From the NCBI GenBank assembly GCA_036345935.2, contig JADWOT020001439.1, positions 1 to 64,000 of the forward strand: DNA of 64,000 nucleotides, given 5' to 3'. The notes below the pieces were generated by a model. That model ran no database searches. It was given only the letters and a program-made list of their open reading frames with translations, and was not told the DNA's origin. Below, piece after piece: positions 36,871 through 48,129 of this stretch; the stretch's first letter is position 1; each line of letters begins with the position of its first letter. The DNA is from Taenia hydatigena. Its lineage: Eukaryota; Platyhelminthes; Cestoda; Cyclophyllidea; Taeniidae. Both the position numbers and the translations under genes were made by a program.

Positions 36871-38497
36871 TTAGGTCTTGGCGTTCGTTTGGGTTGCTGA
36901 CCTCTGTTCAGAAGTTGCGTTTCTCTGATTCATCAAAAGGCTGCATACGTTCTCAAACTTCTTGCGCAATCGCTCATATTCCTCCTTTGTAGCCTTATTT
37001 TCGATAGCGTCTACTTAAGAGCCTTCCCACACCGCGTTAAAATTGCTTTTCGATTCTCCTCCCATATCGTCTGCTTCAACTCCTCTTTCCCCAACCTTCT
37101 TTTAATGCTGTTGATGCAGTCCTCTAACTCACGCTTCGCCCTCATTCCACTCCTCTCCTTCCTATCCTCCTGCTTGTTTGCCACCGCATGCCCCAGCATT
37201 TGCTCTACCTCCTCCTTAGACAAACGACTTATGTAGTTGCTGATCTTAATGCTGCTCAGTTTATTTTTCTCGAACTTTCTACCGCCGATACTTGGAGAAT
37301 GCCATTTTCGTCAATCTCAAAGGTCGTGTCAAACACAGTCTCACCACGCGGCCTCGGTGGGAAATCGGTCACAGTGAACTCACCCAACAAGTGGCTAGAT
37401 GTTGCTCTTGCGCGTTCGCCTTCAAAAACCTTGAATGTAACTGATGTTTGATTGCATGTTTGCTTTGTCGGAATCGGCGTGTTACGCTTTACTACTGTCA
37501 ACATCGAACCATGAGAGTCTTCCAAACCCAATGAGAGTGGTGTCGCCTTGGGCAACAGATTAACCGTAAGCATTGCTGCACCGTAGGCTACTGCCTCGTC
37601 TGCGTTGATGGATCTCTTCACCTCTTTACCACCGAAGAAGTTCTGCAACATCTTCGCCACCTTCGGAATACGCGTCGAACCACCCACCAGCACAATCTCG
37701 TTGATGTCTGCCTTCTCCATCTCCGCATCGCTCATGCCAGTCTTTACTGCATCCATCGTCCTTTCAAAGAGGTTCGAGCACAAATGCTCAAACCGGACCC
37801 GTGTGAGACTGGCACTGAAATCGATGCCCTCGAACAACGACTCGATGGATACGTTGGTGCTCTCAGCCGAGCTCAGCATCCGCTTTGCTTGCTCACACTC
37901 CCTTCTCAAACGACTGATGGCTTTTTTGTCTGATGTCAAGTCTTTTTCTTTGTTCCCTCTCTTAAATATCTCCACACAATGATCCACTAGTAGAGAAGTG
38001 ATGCCCTCGCCACCCAAATGCGTATTCCCCCAACCGCCTTCACCTCAAATTTCCCATTCCGTATGGACATAATTAAGACGTCGAAGGTGCCGCCACCCCA
38101 ATCAAAGATGAGCACATTGCGCTGCCCGTCGAATCTCTTGTCCATCCCGTAGGCAATGGCAGCTGCGGTCGGCTCACTGATGAGGCGCAGGACGTTTAAG
38201 CCCGCCAGTTTCCCAGCGTCGATGGTGGCTTGACGCTGATTGCCATTAAAGTAGGCCGGCACTGTGATGACAACATTTGTCACCTCCTGGCCCAGGCACG
38301 TCTCTGCTGTCTCCTTCATTTTCGACAGCACCACAGACGAGATCTGCTCCGCAGTAATTGCTTTGTCACATTACAATGCCGCACTACAGTCTTCGGTATT
38401 TCTCGAGAATCCATCACTTTGAAGGGCCACCGCGTCATCTCCCTCTGTACTTCTTCATCTTTGAAACGGCGTCCAGTCAATCGCTTCACATGAAATA
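36871..38497 (-). pseudogene. hsp70 pseudogene, 5'-truncated, four frameshifts
   Basis: HSP70 is an ATP-driven cytosolic chaperone. Here the minus strand keeps, in order, TVFHVKRLTGRRF (about residue 65 of the family), [18 protein letters not shown], the second signature as [10 protein letters not shown] (normally FDLGGGTFDV), the third signature IVLVGGSTRIPKVAKMLQ, DEAVAYGAAML, TPLSLGLE, the substrate-domain stretch KVFEGERARATSSHLLGEF, and the helical lid (LSKEEVEQML, KRELED). Frame breaks lie near 38360, 38024, 37268 and 37012, and the C-terminus ends at TAA 36871 without EEVD. The first 64 or so residues, including the first signature, are missing because block B begins at 38497. About 540 codons of the usual 640 remain, without introns. 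Cestodes are known to have many divergent hsp70 copies; this fits that group and is not functional. Confidence 0.93.
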
Positions 38498-39475
38498 CTG
38501 TCCTTAAAATCTGTTTAGCAGTAAATTTAATCTCCTCCCACCGCTCCTACTTGTCTCTTTTAAGTAGGCCACACAACCAACATGTGTGGGTTGACAAATT
38601 TGTGTTTAAAGTACGTCTGATTAAACAATTTGAAGCAATCATAACATATTCTTCTCCTTCAGCGACAGCTTCGCCTACAAAATATTGTATTTACAGACAC
38701 CGTTCAGACTTGATTTCTGAGCTTTATTTGACAGAAACACCTAGCCCCATGGTAAGGTAATTTCGATCCTACAGTGCAGAGTTTTCCGTTCCCTTTTAGT
38801 CTTATAACATTTACATATTAGATTTGGCATTACTAATTGGATTTTTTGCCTAGCGGTGTAGAATTGGAGACAAATTTTTCTGCGATCATGCCCAAAATAT
38901 AGCCAAGATAGATGCTCGAAGCAGACTGATCATGGATTTAAATCCGACTTGTAGACCGGTCTAAGTGTTTTACCAAAGAGATGTCAGTAACGTAGTGTGC
39001 TGCTACAATCGCGGTGAAGGAAGGAGGCTTGCCTGAGTAGGCAAATGTTAAGTGGGACCTTCATGCCCTCTTTTCACTGCCGACTGCTAATGGTGAGGCT
39101 ACAGGAAAGTAACTGCGATCTACATAAAATCTGCCATACTTGCCTGCCGACGACTTCGAGTTCGGCTTGCTTTTACGCAGTTGGAATTATACTGACTGCC
39201 TAACCTGATATCCATTCCACAACGCAGGGAAGTGTGCAAGAAGAGTCTAAATGAGTCGTTTACAGCTGATCAGAGGAGACAGCCTGGTTGTGAGCCTAGG
39301 CAACTAAAGGGTATCTGAGGCGCTAATCTGTAGCAACTAGTCGTTCGTTGTTATTCATTTCGCTGTTAAAACAGATCAGTACATATGAGATGGTGCACGC
39401 AAGCACTGGGACCGTGGAGGTGGGTGAGTAGTTTATTAGTCGAATCAATCGACGAAAATCCACCGATCGTGGCGA
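38497..39475 (+). repeat. Block B, copy 3 (truncated at both ends)
   Basis: This matches 4640-5590 and 19180-20120, for example the 'ttggcattactaattggattttttgcctag' region (split around 38823) and 'gcagactgatcatggattta' (38921, compare 5062). Its left end coincides with the broken 5' end of the hsp70 pseudogene. At about 39475 it passes directly into block C, whereas in the left series some 800 bases of further sequence lie between them. The second exon relic keeps VFKVRLIKQFEAI. Confidence 0.88.
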
Positions 39476-39489
39476 CTGACGTGATGCGA

Positions 39490-40640
39490 AGTAAAAGTGT
39501 AAGCAGCCGAATTAATGATAAAACAGCTGAATTGTACCTACTTGACCACCATAATCTGCAATTTCGCAATGACTGCATCTTATTCCAATCATTGCGGATT
39601 GCCAGTTCTTCTCAGTGGAACCGGTCACACTTAATCCCGCCACAAGGATACAGAAAAATTGAAAAGAAAGCGTGCAGTTTGCCCATGTCTTTGTATTTCT
39701 GCTTTGCGAATGTACGCGTGCGAGCTGCATCTGCGAATTTCTTGTTAAAATTCAGAGAAATTGTTACAATCATAGAAATTGAGGACCTGACTACAGCTCG
39801 ATGACTACTATCCCAGAACAAATCACTTTGAGTGAAACCTACTTCGGGCTACATCCAAAATTAATCCTCCTGGGCATTATGCATACCCGTTCCTAGAAGT
39901 CGCAAGAGTAGAGGTACCAAAAGCAACTTTGAGTCAACTAAAGGAAATAGAGTATTCACCATATTGATGACATCAATGCTCCGTGCTACCCTTCAAATAG
40001 TTGCGTGCTTAGTTATTGAATTAGCCGAAGCCTCACACGTTGATAAAAATGGACATGAAGATGGCAATGCTCTATGATAATATGCTGTTAATGATAGCGG
40101 CCTGGACTAGAAGTTAAACACTTAGACACATGCCGAGAAGCGGCCGACACGTGAGTTGTATCTGAAGGCTTGCAAAGGTCGGAAATGTAGGCTTAGATTT
40201 CAAGTCCGCCTAAAGAGGACTGTAAGGCGGGTATTGTAGTGGGCCTAAGTGAGAGCAAATTTTACCATGCTTGAGGAGAATGGAGTTAGTTGTATGGGAG
40301 GAGAAGTTTGCGTTGCATTCACTGTAGCTGAACATGTCAGCGTTGAAATTACTCACTCATTTGCAGAGATCATTTGACAGCAATAGAAGGCAATCCGGAC
40401 GACTTGTTGTAAGTGTCATGCGAAAGGCGATTTTGGCGAAACTGAGCCGTAAAGTGTAACTCGACCTGTAGAGGGGAGGATGGAGGTGACGTCTGATAAG
40501 GTCATGGTATTGAGTCTCTTCACAGCGATATCAATGATGTAAGAAGCTAGCAATCTGCTTTGCTAATTTACTAAACGTTCACAAAGAAGTAACTAGAGAG
40601 GCTAGGAAGGTCGGTTAGTAGTTTTGGAACTCGATAACGG
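39490..40640 (+). repeat. Block C, copy 2
   Basis: This is colinear with 6360-7490. Compared with that copy, both exon-like frames are broken here by one-base changes near 39960 ('catattgatg' against 'catttgatg') and further on, so this copy is the more decayed one for coding content. Confidence 0.9.
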
Positions 40641-40654
40641 TATGTAAATTTATG

Positions 40655-41800
40655 GCTCCACATTGCTTGATCATGCAATAATTACTGCCCTTACCAAAAT
40701 AAGTCCATCAGTATGCGCTTCTTAATAAAGAAAATGCCTCATTGATGTTGAGATGTTAGCTACCGGCCAGGCAGCATTAACTCGATTCGTGGTGAATGAC
40801 TATTGCTTCGGTCACAGCGATCGCCTTTTAGCGAGCATTCTGCTGACTGTCTTGGGGGAACTTGGCCCGGGTGGCTTGGTGCTAGTACGACTGTCACCGT
40901 GGTGTAGACAGAGGCAGAGAGAAGCTGGAATGTGCCTCGTATTCTCTTGCAACAAAATGCCAATGACTGGTTTATGCGGATGTTTCCCCACATCACGATA
41001 GAATGCTATATGGCGGCCGAATTTCCCATTTTCATTCGGGTAGAGTAAAACCCTAACATTAATGTAGTTATTTTTCCGTCTGTGACCAAATATTATTCCA
41101 CATTAAAAACCAGGGCTCTGCCCTATGCAAGCTTAATTCACATTAAGGCCAAGCATGGTGCTGGAACCCGTTTGAGCATTTGCTGTAAATAAGCTATAAC
41201 GTGTTGCTGACCCGGGCCGTGTGTCCGTGTGTCCTCGTTCCTGGCAAGTGTCCCACCAGGAAGTCAGACCATTAGTTTCTAATGCCGGACAGATGTGACT
41301 TAGCACAGTGGTGGGACTTGACGCAGAATACTAATCATGAGTTTACGCCACTCAATCAAGCATAATCATGGTGATGGATTGACGATAGATTTTGCGTAAC
41401 TATTAGCCGATCTAAAAGCGCATTTTGAAAAGGCTTAGTAAGGGCCCAATTCTCCGAGTGTTTAACGGATTGTACTGTTACGCACGTCTGCGTGATCACC
41501 TTTGTGAAGTAACTGGGCTCAATAAGATCCTGCACCAAGGAACTTGATTTAAATAAATTAAAGGATATCGCGGAGATATGCGTGGTCATTTAACCTACCA
41601 ATACTTGATGACACAAAGCATGTTAGCAAAACGCTGCGATTGGAAGGAAAACAAAATTGGCGACTCTTCTTCTGCTCTGCATTGAAGAGGAAGCAAATGA
41701 AGGCAATGAGGCGAGATTAAAACAATGCGGGATACCTCAACTCTGACCTAATGGCACATAGACTCACATGGTAAATGGATAAAACACCAAAATTTCGTAG
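40655..41800 (+). repeat. Block D, copy 2
   Basis: This matches 11120-11960. An additional stretch of about 300 bases (roughly 40760-41100) is not in the first copy. It contains an 82-codon frame with SDRLLASILLTVLGELGPGG on the plus strand and an equally long frame on the minus strand; I do not call a gene. Confidence 0.85.
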
Positions 41801-42127
41801 CCTCCACCGCATACAGAGGCGCAAATAACAAAATGGTTACGAAGTTTCTAAAGACGACTAGAATGCCTCTATAACCTAAAACCCAAAGAGATTTTATTCA
41901 GGAATGACAGCTTTTTAAAAGATTGGAGATCGTTGTCAATGCACGTTATCAAGTAGACTTTCTTCCTTGGTCAGCTGTCAACCACTGACCACTCCTTTTG
42001 CATACTCCTCTGTGTAGTGGCATGGATATCTGTTTAGGCGAACGGTGAGACCTCGGCCATTCAGACACATGTTAAATCTAATCAGTAAGTGGTGCCAACT
42101 TTTAATAATCAACTTCGTAAGGCTTGA

Positions 42128-42303
42128 ACTACCACGCGAATATCATTTGAGGTGAATGGAGATGGTGACTTTGCTGTGGATCACAGTCGCCTCCTCAGGC
42201 AAATCTCCTACTTCTACGGCGATTTCAACAACACAATACTTCACCAAAAGCTCTTCACGACCAATTTCAAACATTTAAAGCATTCTTTTTTCCTGTTCTA
42301 AAT
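42128..42303 (+). pseudogene. Exon relic of the secreted-protein family (piece 3)
   Basis: The open frame reads TRISFEVNGDGDFAVDHSRL, then LRQISYFYGDFNNTI. This parallels TRIRCDGDAFGDKN and FLDVYAYFDM of piece 3 at 33369-33575. The two have diverged strongly but keep spacing and character. I found no signal-peptide exon in front of it, so it is an isolated remnant. The stretch 41800-42127 before it shows nothing. Confidence 0.35.
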
Positions 42304-42319
42304 CAGCTTGGTTTTAATT

Positions 42320-42890
42320 AGGCAAAGGTGTGTTGATGCGGAAAATAGACGGTAGTGGACCTCCCATCAAGCCCCTTTCGTTCCACCCACCCTCTCTGTA
42401 GAGCGGCTGCAAAGATTATAACCGATTCCTTTAAGGCAAGAAAAGCTGAGTGCACACTAGGCTTGGCTTTTAGTTGTGCCTTTCATACTGAAATACAGAC
42501 AGCAGCAAATTTGGTGATCTCGAATTTCGGCTACCGAGGTGTGCCTTCCAGTGACCAGTCCACGGTCTCCAAACCGCAATTTGTGCTCTGATTACTGCCA
42601 CCTTTCCAAAAAACTTGCCATCTTTTGTTTGCTTATTTTGATCGCATTTAATGCTTCTGAGGTTCAAGTCGGCACAACAGGTCATCCTTGCCTAAAGAAC
42701 GATCCATGTCACACATATGTGACGCAACGGAATGGTTTCACATTTTAAGCGGCAACAATCCCCAAGTTTGAATGTCATTTGTCATTAGAGCAATAGAATG
42801 TTAATGGTTTTAAGTTTGTCAAAATCGTTTGCTGCTTAGAAGCCAACGTGTTTGCAGCTGCCGATTTGCATTGCCTATGTAGAAAAGTTT
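42320..42890 (+). repeat. Block G, copy 1, with exon relic
   Basis: This matches 61210-61783. The plus strand here reads KLAIFCLLILIAFNASEVQ, a stretch resembling a signal peptide, followed by GTTGHPCLKNDPCHTYVTQR and a stop soon after. The other copy reads NASEIQAGITDHSCLINDPC YTCVTQRSKC (space added) and continues open for 60 more codons with many cysteines. Shared frame suggests an exon of a small secreted Cys-rich protein; both copies lack a credible start and splice context. Sequence from 42891 to 43264 shows nothing. Confidence 0.7.
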
Positions 42891-43264
42891 AATGTCACGC
42901 ATTTGCCTATTCGGAAATAAAGCACTGCGAATGTTTTGCTTCCAATTTTTGCAAGAATAGCTTTGTTGTTTTTAAATGCACTTGTTGTGTCCTGCGATAT
43001 ATTCTCCTCTACCCAAATACGTTAGGGATCTAGTCCGGATATGCTCTCAGTGGAACTGGATGCACACGTCTTGGATATTTACACGATGGAGAATAAGATA
43101 AATAAAATCATGCCTTCTTCACTCTTTCGCCACAAAAATTCCTGCTTACAAATCAAGCACAAATATGAGATAAGCTACCAAGCTAGAGCTATAAATGTTT
43201 ATTACAGTCTTTGCAACGTTTTAGCAAGTTTTGGATAACTCAATCAGTCAACGAAGTCATAGCT

Positions 43265-43695
43265 CCCCAAAGCTTCCTCGGAGGCGAAAGAAGATATAAC
43301 ACGTGAAGAGAATACATCTATTCGGTAAACAGAAAGAGGAGTCGGGCTACTAACATAGCCTAGAGGCCGGTTTACCCAGCGGTGGCAAAAGGGCCAACCA
43401 GGCGCCCACAACAGGAGATGAAACTTGGACAAATAGCAAATTGTTACAAAACAACTTATTTGAATAACTATTAAGTGCCTAGAATCTACTTGACATTAGC
43501 CCGCAATCTTGGTCAGTGTGCATGCAGTGGAGCGTCGAAGTGTTGCGAGATCCACAGTCGGGTGGAATCTGCGGAATTCAACCAGTGCAAGCTCTTAGGC
43601 GAGAGAAGTGTGATTCCACCCCTGTGTTGTCTATTTATTTCGAAAATATCATGGTATGGACGACCTGTTGCGGACTCCATTTAGGACAAGCAGTT
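43265..43695 (+). repeat. Block E, copy 2
   Basis: This matches 12490-12850 and completes the second B-C-D-E series. Overlapping frames of 69 codons at 43475-43725 are not shared with the first copy and are not called. Sequence from 43696 to 44094 shows nothing recognisable. Confidence 0.85.
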
Positions 43696-44094
43696 GTGCT
43701 AGCTGGACTGGAGCGTGCTTTGTAGGTCAGAGTCGGGACATCGATTAGAACCTGTTTGGGGAGAAGAGCGTTGGCTCCCAAGTGCGTGATTAATTCCCGT
43801 TCTGAACTCGCTTACAAGATCTCTCCGTGCCCTTTCTCTTCTAATAGCAGGGGCGGCAAGAGGGAAGAGGTGTAACCCTCCACATCCGTTGCACAGCATG
43901 ACTGATGTTTAAACCCATAAAAGTCGACTTTCCTCTCCGATTCGCTGCAAATGTTTAATATTTGGCTGTTAATTATTAATTTTCATAACATTGTATTTTG
44001 ATTAACCACAAAACAACGGATGGTTGGGGTTACGAAAGAATGACTGCCTTGTGTGGTTTGATCCACGGTTGCTTTTGCGTTTCTTCTAATTAGG

Positions 44095-44280
44095 TTTTGT
44101 CGATTTCTCAACGATCCTCATTACTCTACTTCTTCCCTCCTTTTCTTTTGCTCTTTCTTTCTTCCATTTATTTATCCATTCGCTACAGACATCTTCTTCT
44201 CTTCTTTTCCCATTTTACCACTCCTAGTTCCTCCTCCTTTACTTCCACACACGCCTACACCAGCTAGCAGCAGAATAAAG
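44095..44280 (+). repeat. Pyrimidine-rich tract, copy of the end of the 28.5-29.9 kb tract
   Basis: This is C/T-rich on the plus strand and homologous, not merely similar in composition, to about 29735-29925: both run through 'actctttctttc', 'cattttaccact', 'tcctcctttact/attg', 'caccagctagcagca' and 'aaagtcc/taagtcc'. The tract was therefore spread by segmental duplication. Confidence 0.75.
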
Positions 44281-44362
44281 TCCCTTTTTTCATGACAGGA
44301 AGACAAACAGAAATCTCTGTTGCTATCAAGCACCTCAGGATTTGATACATAAACCGCCTCTC

Positions 44363-44810
44363 TTAAAACGTGTCTTCGAACTCCAGAACGCCATGCATGA
44401 GGACCCCAAAGGACCAGACATCAGCTTTAGCATTTGGCTGGTGGATGCTCATTATTGCCTCTGGTAACAACCAACATAAAGTAAAAACACATGGAGGGCG
44501 ATAAAGAAAAAGAAAGAAAGGCAAATCATCAATTAACGCTTTAAGTCGATGGAGGAGGCGTTTATCTGATGGGCACATTAGGACCGAACAAAACCAACCT
44601 TTGCCAAAGTCCCAATTAAAGCCAAAGATTTTTCCATCCGAAGCTTTATCGCGTTCGACACTCGTGAATCGCCCTTCACCACTTGCATTATCTCTAGATA
44701 CCTCACAACCATTATGACCATCCAATCAAACGAAATACGTAAAATCTCATTATTTTTGGCTGACCAATCTATCAAACGAACCAGTTTGAACATTTTGCGG
44801 GCCTTCATCT
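44363..44810 (-). pseudogene. Tyrosine-kinase-like domain relic
   Basis: On the minus strand pieces of a protein kinase catalytic domain appear in the right order: an N-lobe-like KARKMFKLVRLIDWSAKNNE; an alpha-E/catalytic-loop segment VRYLEIMQVVKGD, five residues, then N (where active kinases have VVHRDLAARN); a DFG motif in FNWDFGKG, in another frame; and WLLPEAIMSIHQPNAKADV followed by WSFGVLM (subdomains VIII-IX). The HRD histidine and arginine are replaced, the domain is compressed, and at least one frameshift lies near 44640. A pyrimidine-rich stretch (about 44470-44520) between DFG and PEAI may be a mini-intron. The style is that of a receptor or Src-like tyrosine kinase. It cannot be active, and I see no other domains of the parent gene. 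Confidence 0.62.
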
Positions 44811-44939
44811 TTTTCGAAAATGCCCTCTCGACGGTAAGTTACACGTAACTTTAGTGGATTAAGGCAGAGGCCGAAGAGCATGCAATATGCTTTGATGAGT
44901 AGATCTTTACCTAATTTTCTTCTCCTCAAGAAAGGATTC

Positions 44940-45195
44940 AACGTTTAAGCCATTAAAAATCTACTTCGCTGCTACCCTTAGCCAGCGTGTGAGACCCGGA
45001 TAATATGTAATGAAGTTGCCCCTTACTACTTCCTCCTCTGGTTTCATGTCCTCTCAATGCGTGGCAGGAGCCGTTGCAACTAGATGTGTCTTAACCAGAC
45101 CCACCTGAAAGGTGAGAGGTCATGATGAGAAGGAGGAAGGGATTCAAAAACAAAAAGAATGCAGAAAAGACTGATCTGATCTACTGTCAATAGGA
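44940..45195 (+). repeat. Block L, copy 3
   Basis: This matches 32215-32400 and 4010-4205. The frame reads YYFLLWFHVLSMRG, then a stop, then MCLNQTHLKGE, so the exon is broken. It is followed, as in the 32-33 kb series, by block K. Confidence 0.6.
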
Positions 45196-45339
45196 GGCGG
45201 AATTCAGAATACCGAGTATTACTAATATGAAGTTATCGCTGCAAGATGTTTCGCTTATGCAAAGCTTTGGAATCTCAGCTACAAACTGTTTCAGAGATCT
45301 TTTTGAGATTATGACAGTAGCGAACTATGGTATTGGCTT

Positions 45340-46110
45340 TATTCGCCATCACCAGGTCAACCGGTTCTTCTTCACTTAGACAAGAGGAATGGTGCCACTG
45401 GCATGATATTGAGTAAAAGCACAATCTGATAAAAGATGGTAATGCGTTGTAAAAGTGCCGTAAGGATCATTTCATATTCTCAACCCAAAGGCGTCTCTGA
45501 AGAATGCTCTCAAATACCACGAGCCATCCAGTCACGATTTCTTTGATGTCTGCTTCTGCTTAGCCATGACGATTGTGATTGGGCTGTGAGCTGTGCCAAT
45601 CACATGACGCGTGCTTATCGGAAGGCACTCATTCGTTGGCTACCCCACACTCGAGGAAATGACGCACAGCACAGGCTCTGGTGTGGACAGGTTTGTATGT
45701 GAGCAGTGGCGTGAACAGTGGTGACAGCTCCATATTGATGTGTGGACAGCACAACTGTAGTGCCGTAGAAGCGCCAATGTTTTGACCATTGAATGACAGT
45801 ATATTGATGCCCGTAAGACCTAATCAACAAGTTAGAAATGTCCTCTCCAGTACCATTTGTCCTTCTCATCGCCCTTACCATCAGGAAAATAGTTTTGTAA
45901 AATTACACAAGACCCTGCAAGTGTTCCCCTTCGGCACAAATTAGTGATTTCCATATCAGTGGCGTAATGTCTAACAGAAATAGTGCTTTGTAGCTGAGAC
46001 AACAACGCCAATCAATGTGTCACCTTTGGCGGCACAATGAGGCGGCAGTCCTGTCTCCGATTTCTCCAATCATAGCTGATATGACGGCAGCTGCGAATGC
46101 CACTGACTTA
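45340..46110 (+). repeat. Block K, copy 2
   Basis: This matches 33180-33860 and, at its end, 34980-35170, now closer together. The L-then-K order is the same as at 32.2-35.2 kb, supporting duplication of a whole gene-sized unit. The counterpart of piece 3 is reduced here to FFDVCFCLAM near 45540. Confidence 0.72.
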
Positions 46111-47454
46111 AAATTGCAGATTGACGAGTGGTCCACATTTTTTGTTAAGAGGATTCTGCTTTCCCTCTGCTTCTAAACCTGCAATGTTTCCCTACAATTG
46201 AGATTTGGAGTTAAGTGGAGCGCGCCTTTCAGTCCCTCGTCCTTGTATTTAAAATGTCCTTCGCTGCACTAATCCTTAACTAACACTGTGTTACGTAAAC
46301 AGGCAGGTAAATAGGTGAGTGAACAAGTAAGCGAATGTGGTTGGACGCAAAACAAGTCGGCTTTAAGTGGCCACCAAAGCGCAAAATAAATCCAATTTTG
46401 AATGAAGCATGCAGTCGCCATACACTGACGTGTTATTGACCTCACTGAGAACGGTTGTTCAAACCCTCTCACAGGAATCCAGTCAGCAAAATTGGGACTG
46501 ATCGGGGTGAAAATAAGCTCAGAGAGGAAAAGTATGGGTCTCGAGAATCTTCTGAACAACACTCAATTGAATGGACATGCGTTATTGAAGAATCACTGGT
46601 GATTACTTGCTCTCATGACTAAAATCAAAAGCTCCACCTCGACCTTCAGGAAGAGGCTTCAGTAGATTTGATTGTTCAAGGATATGGTAAAATTCTGCTA
46701 TTTATCTTTAATAGGCCAACACTACAACTACTTTATCGAAGATAGGGCAGCAAAATGAGCTCATTGCGGGTGTTTCAGAGAAAGACGAGGATTCGGTTGA
46801 GTGCACTTGAGTGAGCGCTTGTGTGATGCATCAACAATGAATGTGATGCAGGCAATCCCGTCAACAGAATCACTTCGGAATGCACTATTCTAGCCAAAAC
46901 CATTGAAACGGCTCAGATCCTTTTTAGGAGTCAATGGAGTGTCAAAGCGATTTCGAGCTCTTTTTTATTATTAGGCTCTATGTACTGTAACACGTAGAGT
47001 GCTTAACTCGTGGTCTCGGATGAGGGGACTGCCTTGAGTTTCCACCACATTAGCTGCCTTCTGAGCCTTTCCAGTAAAATCAGGCTCTACAGTGCGTTAA
47101 CAGAATACTTTTACTACAGTCTTATGCCTTTATTCGTCGCCAAGGCAGTCTCAAGCAGTGATGGTCTCATCAAGTAGAAGGTGCTAACACCTTGCTGTGC
47201 AACAGTTTGACAACAGCCTAAGGGAACGAATGACAGCAACACAGAGCATTAGCTGAGGGCGAGCTCTGCCAGCACCTATAGTTAAAATGAATTGCCTCTG
47301 CTTTCCTTCCAAGTGCTTTTACTTCCCTGGTTTTCCATTACAATACATTGAGCAGAATTATTTGTTTGCTGTTATGAACTTAGAGTAGACCAAATCAAAT
47401 GCCCTACCCAAGCGCACTAGTATTTGCTTGTGGTAAATGCTGACTCAGGGCCTA
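46111..47454. other. No recognised feature
   Basis: I see one 97-codon minus-strand frame (46269-46562) without a recognisable domain and no block copies. Confidence 0.45.
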
Positions 47455-47640
47455 AAAATGCGTGGCTCTGTTCAGCCAATTGTCATGCTTCTTGTGTGGT
47501 ATCCACTCCCACCTTTCATTAGCTCTTAGGTGGTCCCACACGAGTTGGTTTTGACAGAGGCGTCTTTGAAAAAGGCATCTCCACATCACACTTGCTTCGA
47601 CGTCTCCGCCTCTTTGGGCATGGTGCTCTTCACTGTGTAC
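47455..47640 (+). repeat. Block K piece, exon relic
   Basis: This resembles 33340-33560. The frame keeps LLGGPTRVGFDRGVFEKGIS next to LLGGTTRIRCDGDAFGDKN of the 33.4-kb piece. A stop precedes the shared part. The stretch 47641-48129 beyond it is unrecognised. Confidence 0.5.
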
Positions 47641-48129
47641 TGAGAAGCACCAGCTGCATTGCGCGTCACGTCATTAAGTCAATATTTACTTCCGAGTGTT
47701 TTAAAATCTACAGCGAACAGTTGCAGAGTCTCGTTCAACCATAAGAATCACTATGCGAACATTAGTTTACCAATTATTTGTTTCTATACCACTAAAATAC
47801 GCTTCTACAAGTTCTTAAATGGAAGAGGAGGAAAAGATGGAGAATGGTGGACAACTTAATTAGGATCTGGCAGACAACCGGCGAAGTCGGAGGCAAGGAG
47901 TATTTAAGTCACCTTAGCCTTCACATAGATTTCCAATCTACCATTTACCTTAGAATTCTCCGAGCCTTTATGCACCTTCTTTCAATCTGTCGCCTGCGCC
48001 CTGCAGCATCCGAAAATCCAAAAATTCCCTTATCTTGCCTTCTCCCTAATGTTACCTCGAACTCGTGTTGTTCTTTACAAACACAGAACAAGTCTTATTA
48101 ATTTACAGTGTTTTAAGCAATTAAACTGA

